From Gammaproteobacteria bacterium (GTDB taxonomy: Bacteria; Pseudomonadota; Gammaproteobacteria; Steroidobacterales; Steroidobacteraceae): a DNA stretch of 32,994 nucleotides. Positions 24,784 to 32,658 of the stretch are shown in pieces. Numbering within the stretch: position 1 is the first letter of the stretch; each line of letters begins with the position of its first letter. Below the pieces are notes generated by a model that saw only the letters and a list, made by a program, of their open reading frames with translations, searched no databases and was not told where the DNA came from. The position numbers and the translations under genes are program-made. The stretch lies in the NCBI GenBank assembly GCA_027366635.1, contig DAHXNE010000049.1, forward strand, positions 1-32,994, read 5' to 3'.

Positions 24784-25086
24784 TCAGGCCGCGTCGGCGG
24801 TCTCTGCCGGCGGGGTGGTGATGCGCTGCACCTTGGCCCTGAACTGGCGCTGGGCATGCCACAGGTCGTAATCGGCCTGCATGCCGTACCAGCGACCGGG
24901 GGTGGTACCGAGGGCCTTCGACAGGCGCAAGTCCATGTCGGCGCTCACGCCGGCCGCGCCATTGAGCACGCGCGACAGCGCTGCGCGCGTCACGCCCAGC
25001 CGCTTGGCTGCCTCAGTGACGCTGATCTCGGAAAGCCATTCGCGCAGGACTTCGCCGGGGTGCGGTGGGTTGTGCATCTGGGTCAT
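24784..25086 (-). CDS. higA: HigA-type antitoxin
   Basis: A 100-residue helix-turn-helix protein of the HigA/VapI group. It begins MHNPPHPGEVLREWL, the usual HigA start, followed by the HTH (TEAAKRLGVTRAALSRVLNG) and a C-terminal part that includes the conserved LGTTPGRWYGMQADYDLW. It neutralises HigB and binds the operon operator. GAGGAGG lies seven bases before ATG 25086. It follows higB by 11 bases, in the toxin-first order typical of higBA. Confidence 0.9.
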   Translation of the reverse strand: MTQMHNPPHPGEVLREWLSEISVTEAAKRLGVTRAALSRVLNGAAGVSADMDLRLSKALGTTPGRWYGMQADYDLWHAQRQFRAKVQRITTPPAETADAA

Positions 25087-25097
25087 GGCCGGCCTCC

Positions 25098-25376
25098 TCA
25101 GTGGAAGTCGTGGTAATCGACGAGGACGGCATCCTTGTCCTCGAATGCGAACGTCAGTCGCCAGTTCTCATCCACCCCGACAACCCAGCGGCCCTTGAGG
25201 TCCCCGTGCAGCGGGTGCAGGTGCCAGCTCGGCGCGGCCATGTCGTTCGCGCCGCTCGCGCGGCTCAGCGAACCCAACTGCTTGCGCAGCCGGTTCGCAT
25301 GCTTCGGCTGAATCCCTGCCTTGGAGCCGGAGCGGAAGAACGCCTCAAGTCCAGCATGGTGGAACGAGCGGATCAC
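25098..25376 (-). CDS. higB: HigB-type mRNA interferase toxin
   Basis: A 92-residue RelE/HigB-superfamily toxin that cleaves mRNA on the ribosome when free of HigA. Features: basic N-terminal helices (HANRLRKQLGSLSRA), the LHPLHGDLKGRWVVGV block, and the terminal strand WRLTFAFEDKDAVLVDYHDFH, shown here as WRLTFAFED and VLVDYHDFH. Length and layout are normal. The start is GTG 25376; no ribosome site precedes it, and the promoter places the transcript start close to this codon (see the promoter entry). Confidence 0.9.
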   Translation of the reverse strand: MIRSFHHAGLEAFFRSGSKAGIQPKHANRLRKQLGSLSRASGANDMAAPSWHLHPLHGDLKGRWVVGVDENWRLTFAFEDKDAVLVDYHDFH

Positions 25377-25383
25377 GGTGAGC

Positions 25384-25412
25384 AGTGTATAGGCTCGCTA
25401 TACGACTGTCAA
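25384..25412 (-). promoter_or_regulatory. higBA promoter with a palindromic operator
   Basis: Minus strand: -35 TTGACA (25412-25407), 17-base spacer, -10 TACACT (25389-25384), then seven bases to the GTG start of higB. The perfect palindrome GTATAG-GCTCG-CTATAC (25387-25403) covers the spacer and the -10 box, the expected position and style of a HigA operator for autorepression. Confidence 0.65.
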
Positions 25413-25459
25413 CGGACGGTGGCGGATTGCTGCGGATCTTCGTGTCGGTGAGCATGAAT

Positions 25460-25481
25460 GTACCCCCAAACGTACCCCCAA
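25460..25481 (+). repeat. Two direct repeats GTACCCCCAA, 12-bp period
   Basis: GTACCCCCAA occurs at 25460-25469 and 25472-25481; a degraded third copy may start at 25483. Such short tandem sites near an integrase scar could be old arm-type binding sites. The rest of 25413-25777 holds no supported gene. Confidence 0.4.
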
Positions 25482-25777
25482 GGTACTCTGGCTGCCCACC
25501 GACGGTAAGGGATGCTCGCGGACAGGAAAGCCGGGAATTTCAGGGGAATTGTGCAGTGCGCGCACGGTCTGGGAGGTCTACGGAGGGATGCGTGGCGCCA
25601 GGGGCAGGCACCGCGACCGGCCGCCGCGCGCCACAGGGCGCAAGGCACGACGACAGATCCGCGATCCGCCGCAACGGGCGGGACAAAACAACACCTGCCC
25701 CCGGACGCCCCGCTTCACTGCGCGCGCAGCCGAGGACTGGCCGGCGCCGCCTTGCATCGAACAGCTCGCCGCTCACA

Positions 25778-27085
25778 TCAGGCGAGACTCAGACGCAGCG
25801 CGAGCGCGAGCAGTGTGAGCAGCAGCACGGGCGGGGTAATGATGAGGCCGATTTTCATATACCGGCCCCAGGTGATGGTTTTGCCCTTGCGCGCCAGCAC
25901 GTGCAGCCACAACAGCGTGGCGAGGCTCCCGATCGGGGTGAACTTCGGGCCGAGGTCGCAGCCGATGACGTTGGCGTAGATCATCGCTTCGCGCACGGCA
26001 GCGGAGATGCCGTGCGTCTGATCGATGGCCAACGCGCCGATCAGCACGCTCGGCATGTTGTTCATCACCGAGGACATGCCCGCGCTGAGAAAGCCGGTCC
26101 CCACGGCGGCGACCAGCGGACCCTGCGCGCCGAGTCCGTCCAGCGCGCGGGCGATGTAATCGGTGAGTCCGGCATTGTGCAGTCCGTAGACCACCAGATA
26201 CATCCCGAGGCTGAACAGCACGATCTGCCACGGAGCGCCTTTGAGCACCTTGCGCACCTCGATCTGCGCGCCCCGCCCGCCGGCGTGCCAGCGTCCGGCG
26301 ATGGCGAGCAGGGCCAGTGCGCCCGCGCCGGTGACCACCGACACGGGCACATCGAACGGCGCGGTGACGAAGTACGCGATCAACAGCACGCCAAGCAGCG
26401 GAACCGCCGCGCGAAACACCACTGGGTCGCGGATCGCGCTGGCTGGCGCCTCGAGATCGCGCGTGTCGTAGCGTGCCGGCAGTTGGCGGCGGAAGTACAG
26501 CCACAGCACCGCAAGCGTGGCGGCCAGCGCCACCAGGTCGACCGGCACCATCACCGCCGCATAGCGATCGAAGGGAATGCCGAAGTAATTGGCGCTGACG
26601 ATGTTGACCAGATTGGAGATGATCAACGGCAGACTGGTGGTGTCGGCGACGAAACCGGTGGCGATGACGAAGGCCAGCGCCGCGGCTTCGGTGAACCGCA
26701 GGCGCAACAGGATCGCCAACACGATCGGGGTGAGCAGCAGCGCGGCGCCGTCGTTGGCGAAGAAGGCGGCGATTACCGCCCCAAGCAGCACGATCAAGGG
26801 AAACAAGCGGCGTGCGTTGCCGCCCCCCCAGCGGGCCACGTGCAACGCCGCCCAGTGGAAGAAGCCGGCCTCGTCGAGCAGCAGCGAAATGACGATCAGC
26901 GCAACGAAGGTGAAGGTCGCATCCCAGACGATGTGCCAGACGACGGGAATGTCGCTCAGGGTGATCACGCCGCTCGCCAGCGCGACACCGGCCCCGGCCA
27001 GCGCGCTCCAGCCGATGCCCAGCCCGCGCGGCTGCCAGATGACCAGGACCAGTGTGGCGACGAAGATCAGCAGGGCAACCAGCAT
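25778..27085 (-). CDS. arsB: ArsB arsenite efflux permease
   Basis: A 435-residue, about 12-helix inner-membrane pump for arsenite and antimonite. It follows E. coli ArsB closely along its length, including [68 protein letters not shown] and [23 protein letters not shown] 27085 is chosen because the first helix starts directly after it and the upstream extension is polar; the TGA of the preceding ORF lies one base before it, so translation is coupled. No arsA is present, so the pump should run on proton motive force alone. It is the last gene of the arsR operon. Confidence 0.93.
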   Translation of the reverse strand: MLVALLIFVATLVLVIWQPRGLGIGWSALAGAGVALASGVITLSDIPVVWHIVWDATFTFVALIVISLLLDEAGFFHWAALHVARWGGGNARRLFPLIVLLGAVIAAFFANDGAALLLTPIVLAILLRLRFTEAAALAFVIATGFVADTTSLPLIISNLVNIVSANYFGIPFDRYAAVMVPVDLVALAATLAVLWLYFRRQLPARYDTRDLEAPASAIRDPVVFRAAVPLLGVLLIAYFVTAPFDVPVSVVTGAGALALLAIAGRWHAGGRGAQIEVRKVLKGAPWQIVLFSLGMYLVVYGLHNAGLTDYIARALDGLGAQGPLVAAVGTGFLSAGMSSVMNNMPSVLIGALAIDQTHGISAAVREAMIYANVIGCDLGPKFTPIGSLATLLWLHVLARKGKTITWGRYMKIGLIITPPVLLLTLLALALRLSLA

Positions 27086-27086
27086 G

Positions 27087-27680
27087 TCAGTTCTCTGTGC
27101 TCGATGGGGTGAGGCGCGCTCGCCCGCGCCGCCCACGGCCGAGGTGAGAATTGACGCCGACCCGCGCGCCCATCCCGATCATCGGCCGCAAGATCAGGCG
27201 CAAGTCCGCGGCGGCCGCCACCGGCCGGTCATCCGCGCCGACGCCAGGCACGCCACGTTGCTGGCCACCGGCCGCGAGGCGGCGTTCCGCGTTGCCGGGA
27301 CGGTCGCCGTCGCGGTCGAGGAAGACCCTGCGGAGATTCCCCTTCCAGGAACGCTCTCTCGGCCGCAACGATCGGCGAGCGAGACCCAAGAGCGGCTCGG
27401 CGTCGGTGACGACGCCGAGCAGACGAACACTCCAATCCGCCACCGACACGCCGTTGATGCGATGCGAGCGCGCAAGTCTGCCGAGCTCCGCGGCCCTGGT
27501 TTGCACTCGATCCGCAACCGCTTTGGAGGTCCTCAAGTCGCGGCTGCGCACAATGGGCCGTTTCGCTTGGGCGTCGATGAGCGCGCGCAGACGTTCCATA
27601 CCGGCCGGGTCGTCCTCGAGCAACGGGACAATCGCGTAATGGTCCGCACGCTGATTCGCCGCGGCGGGGATCTCACCCAA
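27087..27680 (-). CDS. Unrecognised ORF inserted between arsC and arsB
   Basis: An open frame of up to 197 residues, ending in TGA one base before arsB. The first half looks like a normal soluble helical protein ([20 protein letters not shown], then [19 protein letters not shown] and [13 protein letters not shown]); the second half is Gly/Arg-rich and less protein-like. Codon choice is coding-like through most of it. The start is uncertain: TTG 27680 is the longest option, ATG 27599 the first ATG. There are no cysteines, so it is not an ArsD-like or ArsI-like arsenic binder. I do not recognise the family. Position implies co-expression with arsB; a degraded gene kept as a spacer is the alternative. 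Confidence 0.5.
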   Translation of the reverse strand: MGEIPAAANQRADHYAIVPLLEDDPAGMERLRALIDAQAKRPIVRSRDLRTSKAVADRVQTRAAELGRLARSHRINGVSVADWSVRLLGVVTDAEPLLGLARRSLRPRERSWKGNLRRVFLDRDGDRPGNAERRLAAGGQQRGVPGVGADDRPVAAAADLRLILRPMIGMGARVGVNSHLGRGRRGRARLTPSSTEN

Positions 27681-27782
27681 TGAGTTCGCGGCCCGGCGGC
27701 GCTGTCCCCCATCGACGGGTCAAACACCAAGACATCTTTATGTTCAAACATCATGCAAGTGTTGGAATATCGGCACAACCCA

Positions 27783-28262
27783 CTATGCTGACAGTGCGCC
27801 GATTCGCTCCAGTTCCACCTGCAAGCGCGCCCGGTCATGCTGCAACTGCGCCAACGGCAGCGCCAAGAACGCCTCGATGCGACGCCGCAAGATACGGTAG
27901 GCCGTCGCGAAGGCGGCGTCGATCTGCGCTTCTGTTCCTGCCGCTCGCGCCGGATCCTCGACTCCCCAATGCGCGCGCACGGCCGGACCAAGATAAGCCG
28001 GACAGGTTTCCGCGGCGGCGTTGGCGCATACGGTGATGACCAGGTCCGGAGCCTGCGGCAGGTTGTCCCATGACTTGCTGTAGAGTCCATCCGTGGCGAT
28101 GCCTGCACGCGCCAGCAGCGCCAGGGAGCGCGGATGAACTGTCCCGGTCGGCTGACTTCCCGCACTCATCGCTTTCCAACCCGGCGCCGCCAAGTGGTTG
28201 AAGATCGCTTCCGCCAGGATCGAGCGGCAGGAGTTGCCGGTGCAGAGAAAAAGAATATTCAT
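27783..28262 (-). CDS. arsC: Arsenate reductase, thioredoxin-coupled LMW-PTP type
   Basis: A 159-residue enzyme reducing arsenate to arsenite. It has the low-molecular-weight phosphatase P-loop at the start (LFLCTGNSCRS, a CX5R loop with the nucleophile Cys7) and the redox pair seen in the thioredoxin-linked class (VCANAAAETCP, two Cys seven residues apart). The C-terminus is longer than in Bacillus ArsC, with an added helical segment that ends EALGALSA-like. ATG 28262 overlaps the arsR stop (ATGA), so the two are coupled. The next gene begins about 100 bases away across an AT-richer gap. Confidence 0.92.
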   Translation of the reverse strand: MNILFLCTGNSCRSILAEAIFNHLAAPGWKAMSAGSQPTGTVHPRSLALLARAGIATDGLYSKSWDNLPQAPDLVITVCANAAAETCPAYLGPAVRAHWGVEDPARAAGTEAQIDAAFATAYRILRRRIEAFLALPLAQLQHDRARLQVELERIGALSA

Positions 28263-28639
28263 GTGTTCTTCGCCGTGTTGCGGGCGCGTCGCAGGCGCGG
28301 CACTAGTGCCTCCGAACCCTGCACCGCACGCCGCAGCTCCAGGCATTGATCGGGACTCCCGGAGCAGCATTCCTCGGTGAGGTACGCGATCAACTCGAGT
28401 ATCAAGGGAATGTTCGCCCGGTAGCGTTGGAATCGGCCCTCCTGCTCGACCGTCACCAGACGCGCCTGCGACAGCACCTTCAAATGAAAGGAGAGGTTGG
28501 CCGGGAGCACCGCCAGCGCACCGGCAATCTCCCCGGCCACCATGCCCGGCGGGCCCTGCTTGACCAGCAGCCTGAAGGCCTCCAGGCGCAGTCCCGAGGC
28601 GAGGGCTGCGAAGATTGCGAGTGCGGATGGCTTTTCCAC
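28259..28639 (-). CDS. arsR: ArsR arsenic-responsive repressor
   Basis: A 126-residue winged-helix repressor of the SmtB/ArsR family. The HTH lies around residues 33-60 (GEIAGALAVLPANLSFHLKVL), written here as NLSFHLKVLSQARLV for its recognition helix. The metal site is C-terminal: Cys91, Cys92 and Cys99 (TEECCSGSPDQC), the arrangement of proteobacterial ArsR proteins that bind arsenite away from the DNA-reading helix, not the CVC site of E. coli ArsR. The start is GTG 28639; there is no earlier start in frame and no ribosome site. It heads the operon arsR-arsC-ORF-arsB. Confidence 0.92.
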   Translation of the reverse strand: MEKPSALAIFAALASGLRLEAFRLLVKQGPPGMVAGEIAGALAVLPANLSFHLKVLSQARLVTVEQEGRFQRYRANIPLILELIAYLTEECCSGSPDQCLELRRAVQGSEALVPRLRRARNTAKNT

Positions 28640-28674
28640 GTTTTGATATTACGACAAGTCTCAAAACGATGCAA
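28639..28674 (-). promoter_or_regulatory. ars promoter with ArsR operator (leaderless)
   Basis: Minus strand: -35 TTGCAT (28674-28669), 17-base spacer, -10 TAATAT (28651-28646), six bases, then GTG of arsR at 28639. A perfect inverted repeat, CGTTTTGA / TCAAAACG (28639-28646 and 28661-28668, 14 bases apart), brackets the -10 region and is the likely ArsR binding site. Transcription should begin at or next to the start codon. Confidence 0.65.
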
Positions 28675-28988
28675 TCGCGCCATGGCATGCGCTCGGATTG
28701 AATCCAGTCCTGCCGTGAGACCCACCGTGGCTGGCGTCACGTACCCAATCCGCAGCCCCTGCGCGATGAGGGTCTTGCGCTCGAGCCGAGCGTCCATGGC
28801 CGCGGCCCGCACGGATCCCAAGGGCAACACTCCCGAGCGAGTCTGGCTACGAGAGCGCGCATCACACTGCAGCCGTACGTCACGAAGAACGCGGGACCCA
28901 CTCCGAGCCACGCGTACGCGCCCCCGGACCACACCAACCCGAGCGCCCACATAAGTATCGGCGTTCCGCCCATCGGCGGCCCGGATGG
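28675..28988. other. Intergenic, with a possible gene fragment on the minus strand
   Basis: About 310 bases. On the minus strand an ATG at 28797 opens with 21 residues resembling the N-terminus of a CDF-type metal cation transporter (LERKTLIAQGLRIGYVT) and then loses the similarity; another minus frame from 28973 has a hydrophobic start (LMWALGLVWSGGAYAWLG). Both are too short to call genes and may be debris of a metal-resistance gene. Confidence 0.25.
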
Positions 28989-29363
28989 CTACTCGTCAAG
29001 GAATCGCCAGGTATCTGCGCCGTCGAATCTGCGGACTCGCACCGAGTCGATCAGCTTCGGATCGAAATTTCCGAGATGAACGCCGTGCTTGGTGCCAGGC
29101 TCCGCAGAGATCGGCTCCCAGTGCGTGACGCAACCGCAGTGCCGGCAACGGATCGTGCGCATCGTCCGGTCACCCTGGACGTAGGCCTGCGTCGCATCTG
29201 GGGCAGCCTCGATCGTCACCGTGCCCCACTCGAAATAAACCCATGGGCCGCCGATTCTGCGGCACAGCGAGCAGTTGCAGGACGTCGCGGACTCCGGCGT
29301 CGACGGCAAAGTAAGGCGGACGGCGCCGCAGTGACACGAACCCTGGTGCATTTCAGGAGCCAT
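28989..29363 (-). CDS. GFA / CENP-V family zinc protein
   Basis: A 124-residue protein of the glutathione-dependent formaldehyde-activating (GFA) fold. It shows the zinc ligands in the family order: GSCHCGAV near the start, CNCSLCRR around residue 30, and RCRHCGC around residue 75. Members bind zinc and some act on glutathione adducts; the exact reaction here is unknown. It may start at ATG 29363 or at the fifth codon, also ATG; no clear ribosome site separates them. It is a single gene lying between the ars operon and the receptor gene. Confidence 0.85.
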   Translation of the reverse strand: MAPEMHQGSCHCGAVRLTLPSTPESATSCNCSLCRRIGGPWVYFEWGTVTIEAAPDATQAYVQGDRTMRTIRCRHCGCVTHWEPISAEPGTKHGVHLGNFDPKLIDSVRVRRFDGADTWRFLDE

Positions 29364-29722
29364 TCACTTGATCTGACGTGCGATCAGTCTACTCGGAAGC
29401 TGACCTTCGCGGCCAGCAGCTTCTGGCCCAGAGGCGCCCCCCCGCGGCCACGATTGGCTGCTGGATCGGCTGCGAATCATCCGAGGATCGGCGACGCAGA
29501 TGTGCGCCGCATACCTTCGTGGACAAGTGCACTTGAGCCCGTGGATCGATCCAGGTTTGCGCGTCCAACTCTGAACGATCAGGCGCTTTTCACTCCCCAT
29601 CTACACCGTAGCGGTCCGCGTGGTCATTGCGGCCGGAACACGGCGGCGCGCCTCCCTGCGCGCCCTCCCCGGCCGGTCCGCGACGATCTGCGCCGCTGCT
29701 CCTCTTAGCCCGATGGCGCGCC
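29364..29722. other. Intergenic, about 360 bases, nothing supported
   Basis: No convincing gene, repeat or RNA. It should contain the promoter of the GFA gene and the 3' end of the receptor message, but no clear hairpin with a T-run was found. Confidence 0.35.
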
Positions 29723-32185
29723 TCAGAAGCGCATCGTCAGCGAGCCATAGATCAGTCGCGGCGCCCCCGGATTGGCGATCACGTAGCCGCCGGTCGGGGT
29801 CTGGAAATACCCCCCGGAGCTGACGTACTCCGTGGAGTTGTACGCCTTATTGGTGAGATTGAGCACCTGCACGGCCAGGGTGCTGGAGCGCACTCCCGGT
29901 ATCAAGTGATTGAACCAGCGCGTATGCGCTTCGATAGACAGGTTCACCAGGTTGTACGACGGGTTCGTCAGGTTAGACGGCAAGCCGGTGTTCTTGTTGA
30001 ACAGATACCGGGCCCCGACGTATTGATCCCACAGCGTCGCTTGAATCCCGCCGACCGGCAGGCGGAACCGGTAGGTCGCGCCGGCGTTGACCGTGTCCTT
30101 CGGCGAGTTGGGCACCGGCAGGCCGTAGCCGGTGGGCTGCGGACCGCTGGGGGTTACGGCCGCCTGGAACTGGTTCCAGCGGCTGCTCAGGTAACCGAAG
30201 TTCGCAAAGCCGCTCCAGTGCCGGGAGAAATCGGCTCGCAGGGACACGTCGACACCCTTGAGCACCGCCGAGCCATAGCCGAAGAATACCTCATTCGGGT
30301 TGGTGCCGAGCGCCGACGTGCTGTAGGTCAGTGTCTGGTCATCGAGCAGCGTATGGAACAAATCCACCGATGCGTACACGTTGCGCATCGTGCCCACACG
30401 CAGCGCGGCGAATCGCATGCCGAGGTCATATTCCTCGGCGCGGGCGGGCTTCAAGGAGGCGACATTGAGCGGATATTGATCGAGGTTCCCGGAATTCGGG
30501 TTGTGGCGGGTGATCGAAAAGTTGCCGAAGAGATTGAGGTTCCGAGCGACCTGGTAGTTCACGCCGATCGAGGGCTCATAGCGCAGGAAGTCGGTCGACT
30601 CGTCCGGGGCGGTGTCGTATCCGGAAAACTGGAACGTCTTGCCGTTGACGCTGATCGAGCCGCTTGTGCCGATGTTCGGCCCGGGCTGCCCGTACGCGCA
30701 GCTGCCGTTGGTGATGTGGTACTCGGTGCAGACCTGCGCCGGGCTCAGGTTCGAGAAGTCGGTGATGAACTCGACGATGCGGATTCCCGGAACGATCTTC
30801 AGCCGCGGCAACGGACGGAAATCGTCCTGCACGAATCCGGCCCAGTAGATATTGCTCGTCGTATTGAAATTGGTCTGTTCCGGCCGCGCAAGCGAGCTAC
30901 CGTCGAAGGTCGAGTAACCCTGGTAATCGCTGCTGGCGCGCGCGGTGATCAGATAGCCGCCGAAGCCGAGCGTATCCATGCGACCGAAGCGCTCACGGAA
31001 CGCGAGCCGGTCGCCAAAGGTCTTGGAGCGCTCGATGTAATGCTCATAGTTGATCGAGTTGCCGTACTGGGCATACAGCGGGTTGCTCGGCAGCAGGTAA
31101 TTGTTGGCCCGCAGGTGGCGCACCTTGCCGATGCGCACCCAGACCATGTTCGACATGCTCAGGGCGCGCGACAGTCTCAGGTGCAAATGCGACCAGAGCA
31201 GCCAGTTATTGATGAGAATGGTCTTGTGCCACACGGAACGCGGCAGCGTGGCGTAAAATCCCGCGGTCTGCTGGCTGTAGGGTGCGCCGAGGCCGAGGCC
31301 TTGGGTGTCGACGTACTGCTGCGCCGACAGCGGAATCATGTTCGGGCGCCACTCGTTATTGCGCTGGTAGTAGGCGCCAAAGCTCACATCGCCGTTGGAG
31401 AGCTGCTTGCGCGTCTTGACGTAGACCTCCTCGGTGTCGGCGGGCAGGCTGTCCGGCGTGGTGCGGATCGACTTGCTGCGCCCGGATGCGAGGCCGAATA
31501 CGGTCGTCCAGCCGTTGATATCGCCGGTGTTGTACACCGCCGAGGTATCGACGGTATCGGAGCTGCCGCCGGCCAGCATGAGTTTGCCGCCGGCGATCGG
31601 CGTCGGCTGCACGGGAATGAAGTCGATGGTGCCGCCCAGGCTGTTGTACCAGCGCTCGGCGGGATTACCGGGACCGATGATGACGTTTTCGCCCGACATC
31701 AGCACGCCGAGCGGGATCTCGACCGAGTGCCAGCCGGTGCCCTGACTCAGGCTGTTGAGCGGAACGCCGTCGAATTCGGCGGTGATTGCGTTCGTCTCGA
31801 TGTCACCGGGAATGCTGTTATATCCGACCTTGATGCCGCGAATCGAGATCTGCTGACGTCCGGTCGCGCTGAAATTGTCGGTGCCGGAAACATAGACGTT
31901 CGGCAGCGCAGTGAGCGCCTGAGTGCCGCCGGCGTCGGGACCGAACAAGTCGATCATCGAGCGGGTCACGGATTCGGCCGGCTGCGAGGAGTCACGCAAC
32001 TGCTTAGCGCTCAATACCTGGCTGGTGAAGTCGCGGTAGCCCTCGATCTTGACCAACTTTAGAACGCTTGCCGCGGCCGGCGGGTCGGCCGCGGCCGCCT
32101 TGGTCGCCGCGTAAGCCGGCAAGGCACCGCCTAACAGCACCGTTCCGAGGAGCAACCGCACCGCGCATCGAACATGTTGGTTCAT
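29723..32185 (-). CDS. TonB-dependent outer membrane receptor
   Basis: An 820-residue outer-membrane transporter. Signal peptide about 1-26 (cut after PAYA); a plug domain (about 45-195: LPNVYVSGTDNFSATGRQ, SIRGIKVGYNS, EFDGVPLNS, ENVIIGPGNPAERW, GGTIDFIP); then a 22-strand barrel with late motifs LKPARAEEYDLGMRF and KGVDVSLRADFSRHWSG, and LAVQVLNLTNKAYNS near the end; the last residue is Phe, as needed for BAM insertion. It takes up a scarce ligand (siderophore, cobalamin or glycan) with TonB energy. No neighbouring gene reveals the ligand, and no FecR/sigma extension is present at the N-terminus. ATG 32185 has AAGG ahead of it. Confidence 0.9.
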   Translation of the reverse strand: MNQHVRCAVRLLLGTVLLGGALPAYAATKAAAADPPAAASVLKLVKIEGYRDFTSQVLSAKQLRDSSQPAESVTRSMIDLFGPDAGGTQALTALPNVYVSGTDNFSATGRQQISIRGIKVGYNSIPGDIETNAITAEFDGVPLNSLSQGTGWHSVEIPLGVLMSGENVIIGPGNPAERWYNSLGGTIDFIPVQPTPIAGGKLMLAGGSSDTVDTSAVYNTGDINGWTTVFGLASGRSKSIRTTPDSLPADTEEVYVKTRKQLSNGDVSFGAYYQRNNEWRPNMIPLSAQQYVDTQGLGLGAPYSQQTAGFYATLPRSVWHKTILINNWLLWSHLHLRLSRALSMSNMVWVRIGKVRHLRANNYLLPSNPLYAQYGNSINYEHYIERSKTFGDRLAFRERFGRMDTLGFGGYLITARASSDYQGYSTFDGSSLARPEQTNFNTTSNIYWAGFVQDDFRPLPRLKIVPGIRIVEFITDFSNLSPAQVCTEYHITNGSCAYGQPGPNIGTSGSISVNGKTFQFSGYDTAPDESTDFLRYEPSIGVNYQVARNLNLFGNFSITRHNPNSGNLDQYPLNVASLKPARAEEYDLGMRFAALRVGTMRNVYASVDLFHTLLDDQTLTYSTSALGTNPNEVFFGYGSAVLKGVDVSLRADFSRHWSGFANFGYLSSRWNQFQAAVTPSGPQPTGYGLPVPNSPKDTVNAGATYRFRLPVGGIQATLWDQYVGARYLFNKNTGLPSNLTNPSYNLVNLSIEAHTRWFNHLIPGVRSSTLAVQVLNLTNKAYNSTEYVSSGGYFQTPTGGYVIANPGAPRLIYGSLTMRF

Positions 32186-32530
32186 TGCTTGACCTTCTTG
32201 GACTCGGGAGAATATGCAAGTCCGGCAAGCTAGCGGCCGTGTGTGACGCCCGCGTGGCAATCAGATTGCGGGTTCTTGACCGCTACGCGGGTTGCGAACG
32301 AGGTGCAGGCGGCAAGCCGTTGTCTCTGCTCGGCCTTGCTCCCGCGCAGGTCCGGTTCGGCTCGCCAGGAACATACGGCTCGACCCGAAGACCCTCACCG
32401 TTCGGCAGGCGTCGGCAAATCCGCATCTAGCCGGCCAGGCTGGCGCTGACTGCACTGTGCCGCACGCACTCACGCAGGAGTGTGCCGCTGACGAGAAAGC
32501 GACTTTCACCTTTGCGGCGCCCGCAAGACA
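32186..32530. other. Upstream region of the receptor gene, no supported gene
   Basis: About 345 bases with short frames only. A Fur-like AT-rich box before the receptor gene was looked for and not found; the sequence is GC-rich throughout. Confidence 0.35.
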
Positions 32531-32541
32531 TTCGAGCCCGG

Positions 32542-32658
32542 CGGGCCAAGCACTTGACGGCCGAGCGTAAATCAGGCCAGACGCAGGCCGCCTACCGCCG
32601 AGGGCAGGGACTGGGTCCGAAGCACTTCACCCTCTGCAAGGCATTGCCGCTAAGTTAA
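32542..32658 (+). pseudogene. IS66-type orfA-like fragment
   Basis: The plus-strand frame ending TAA 32656-32658 reads AKHLTAERKSGQTQAAYRRG and then GLGPKHFTLCKALPL. This resembles the N-terminal HTH region of IS66-group accessory proteins (xSGLSQAAYCRxHGL, xxxFxxWK). No start codon or remaining transposase follows. It is a small remnant; the match is short. Confidence 0.4.

Noticed and set aside
25385-27112. Plus-strand 575-codon frame opposite arsB
   Set aside because: Gln/His/Arg-rich antisense shadow.
29627-32062. Plus-strand 811-codon frame opposite the TonB-dependent receptor
   Set aside because: Very long, but antisense of a receptor with signal peptide, plug, barrel and terminal Phe.
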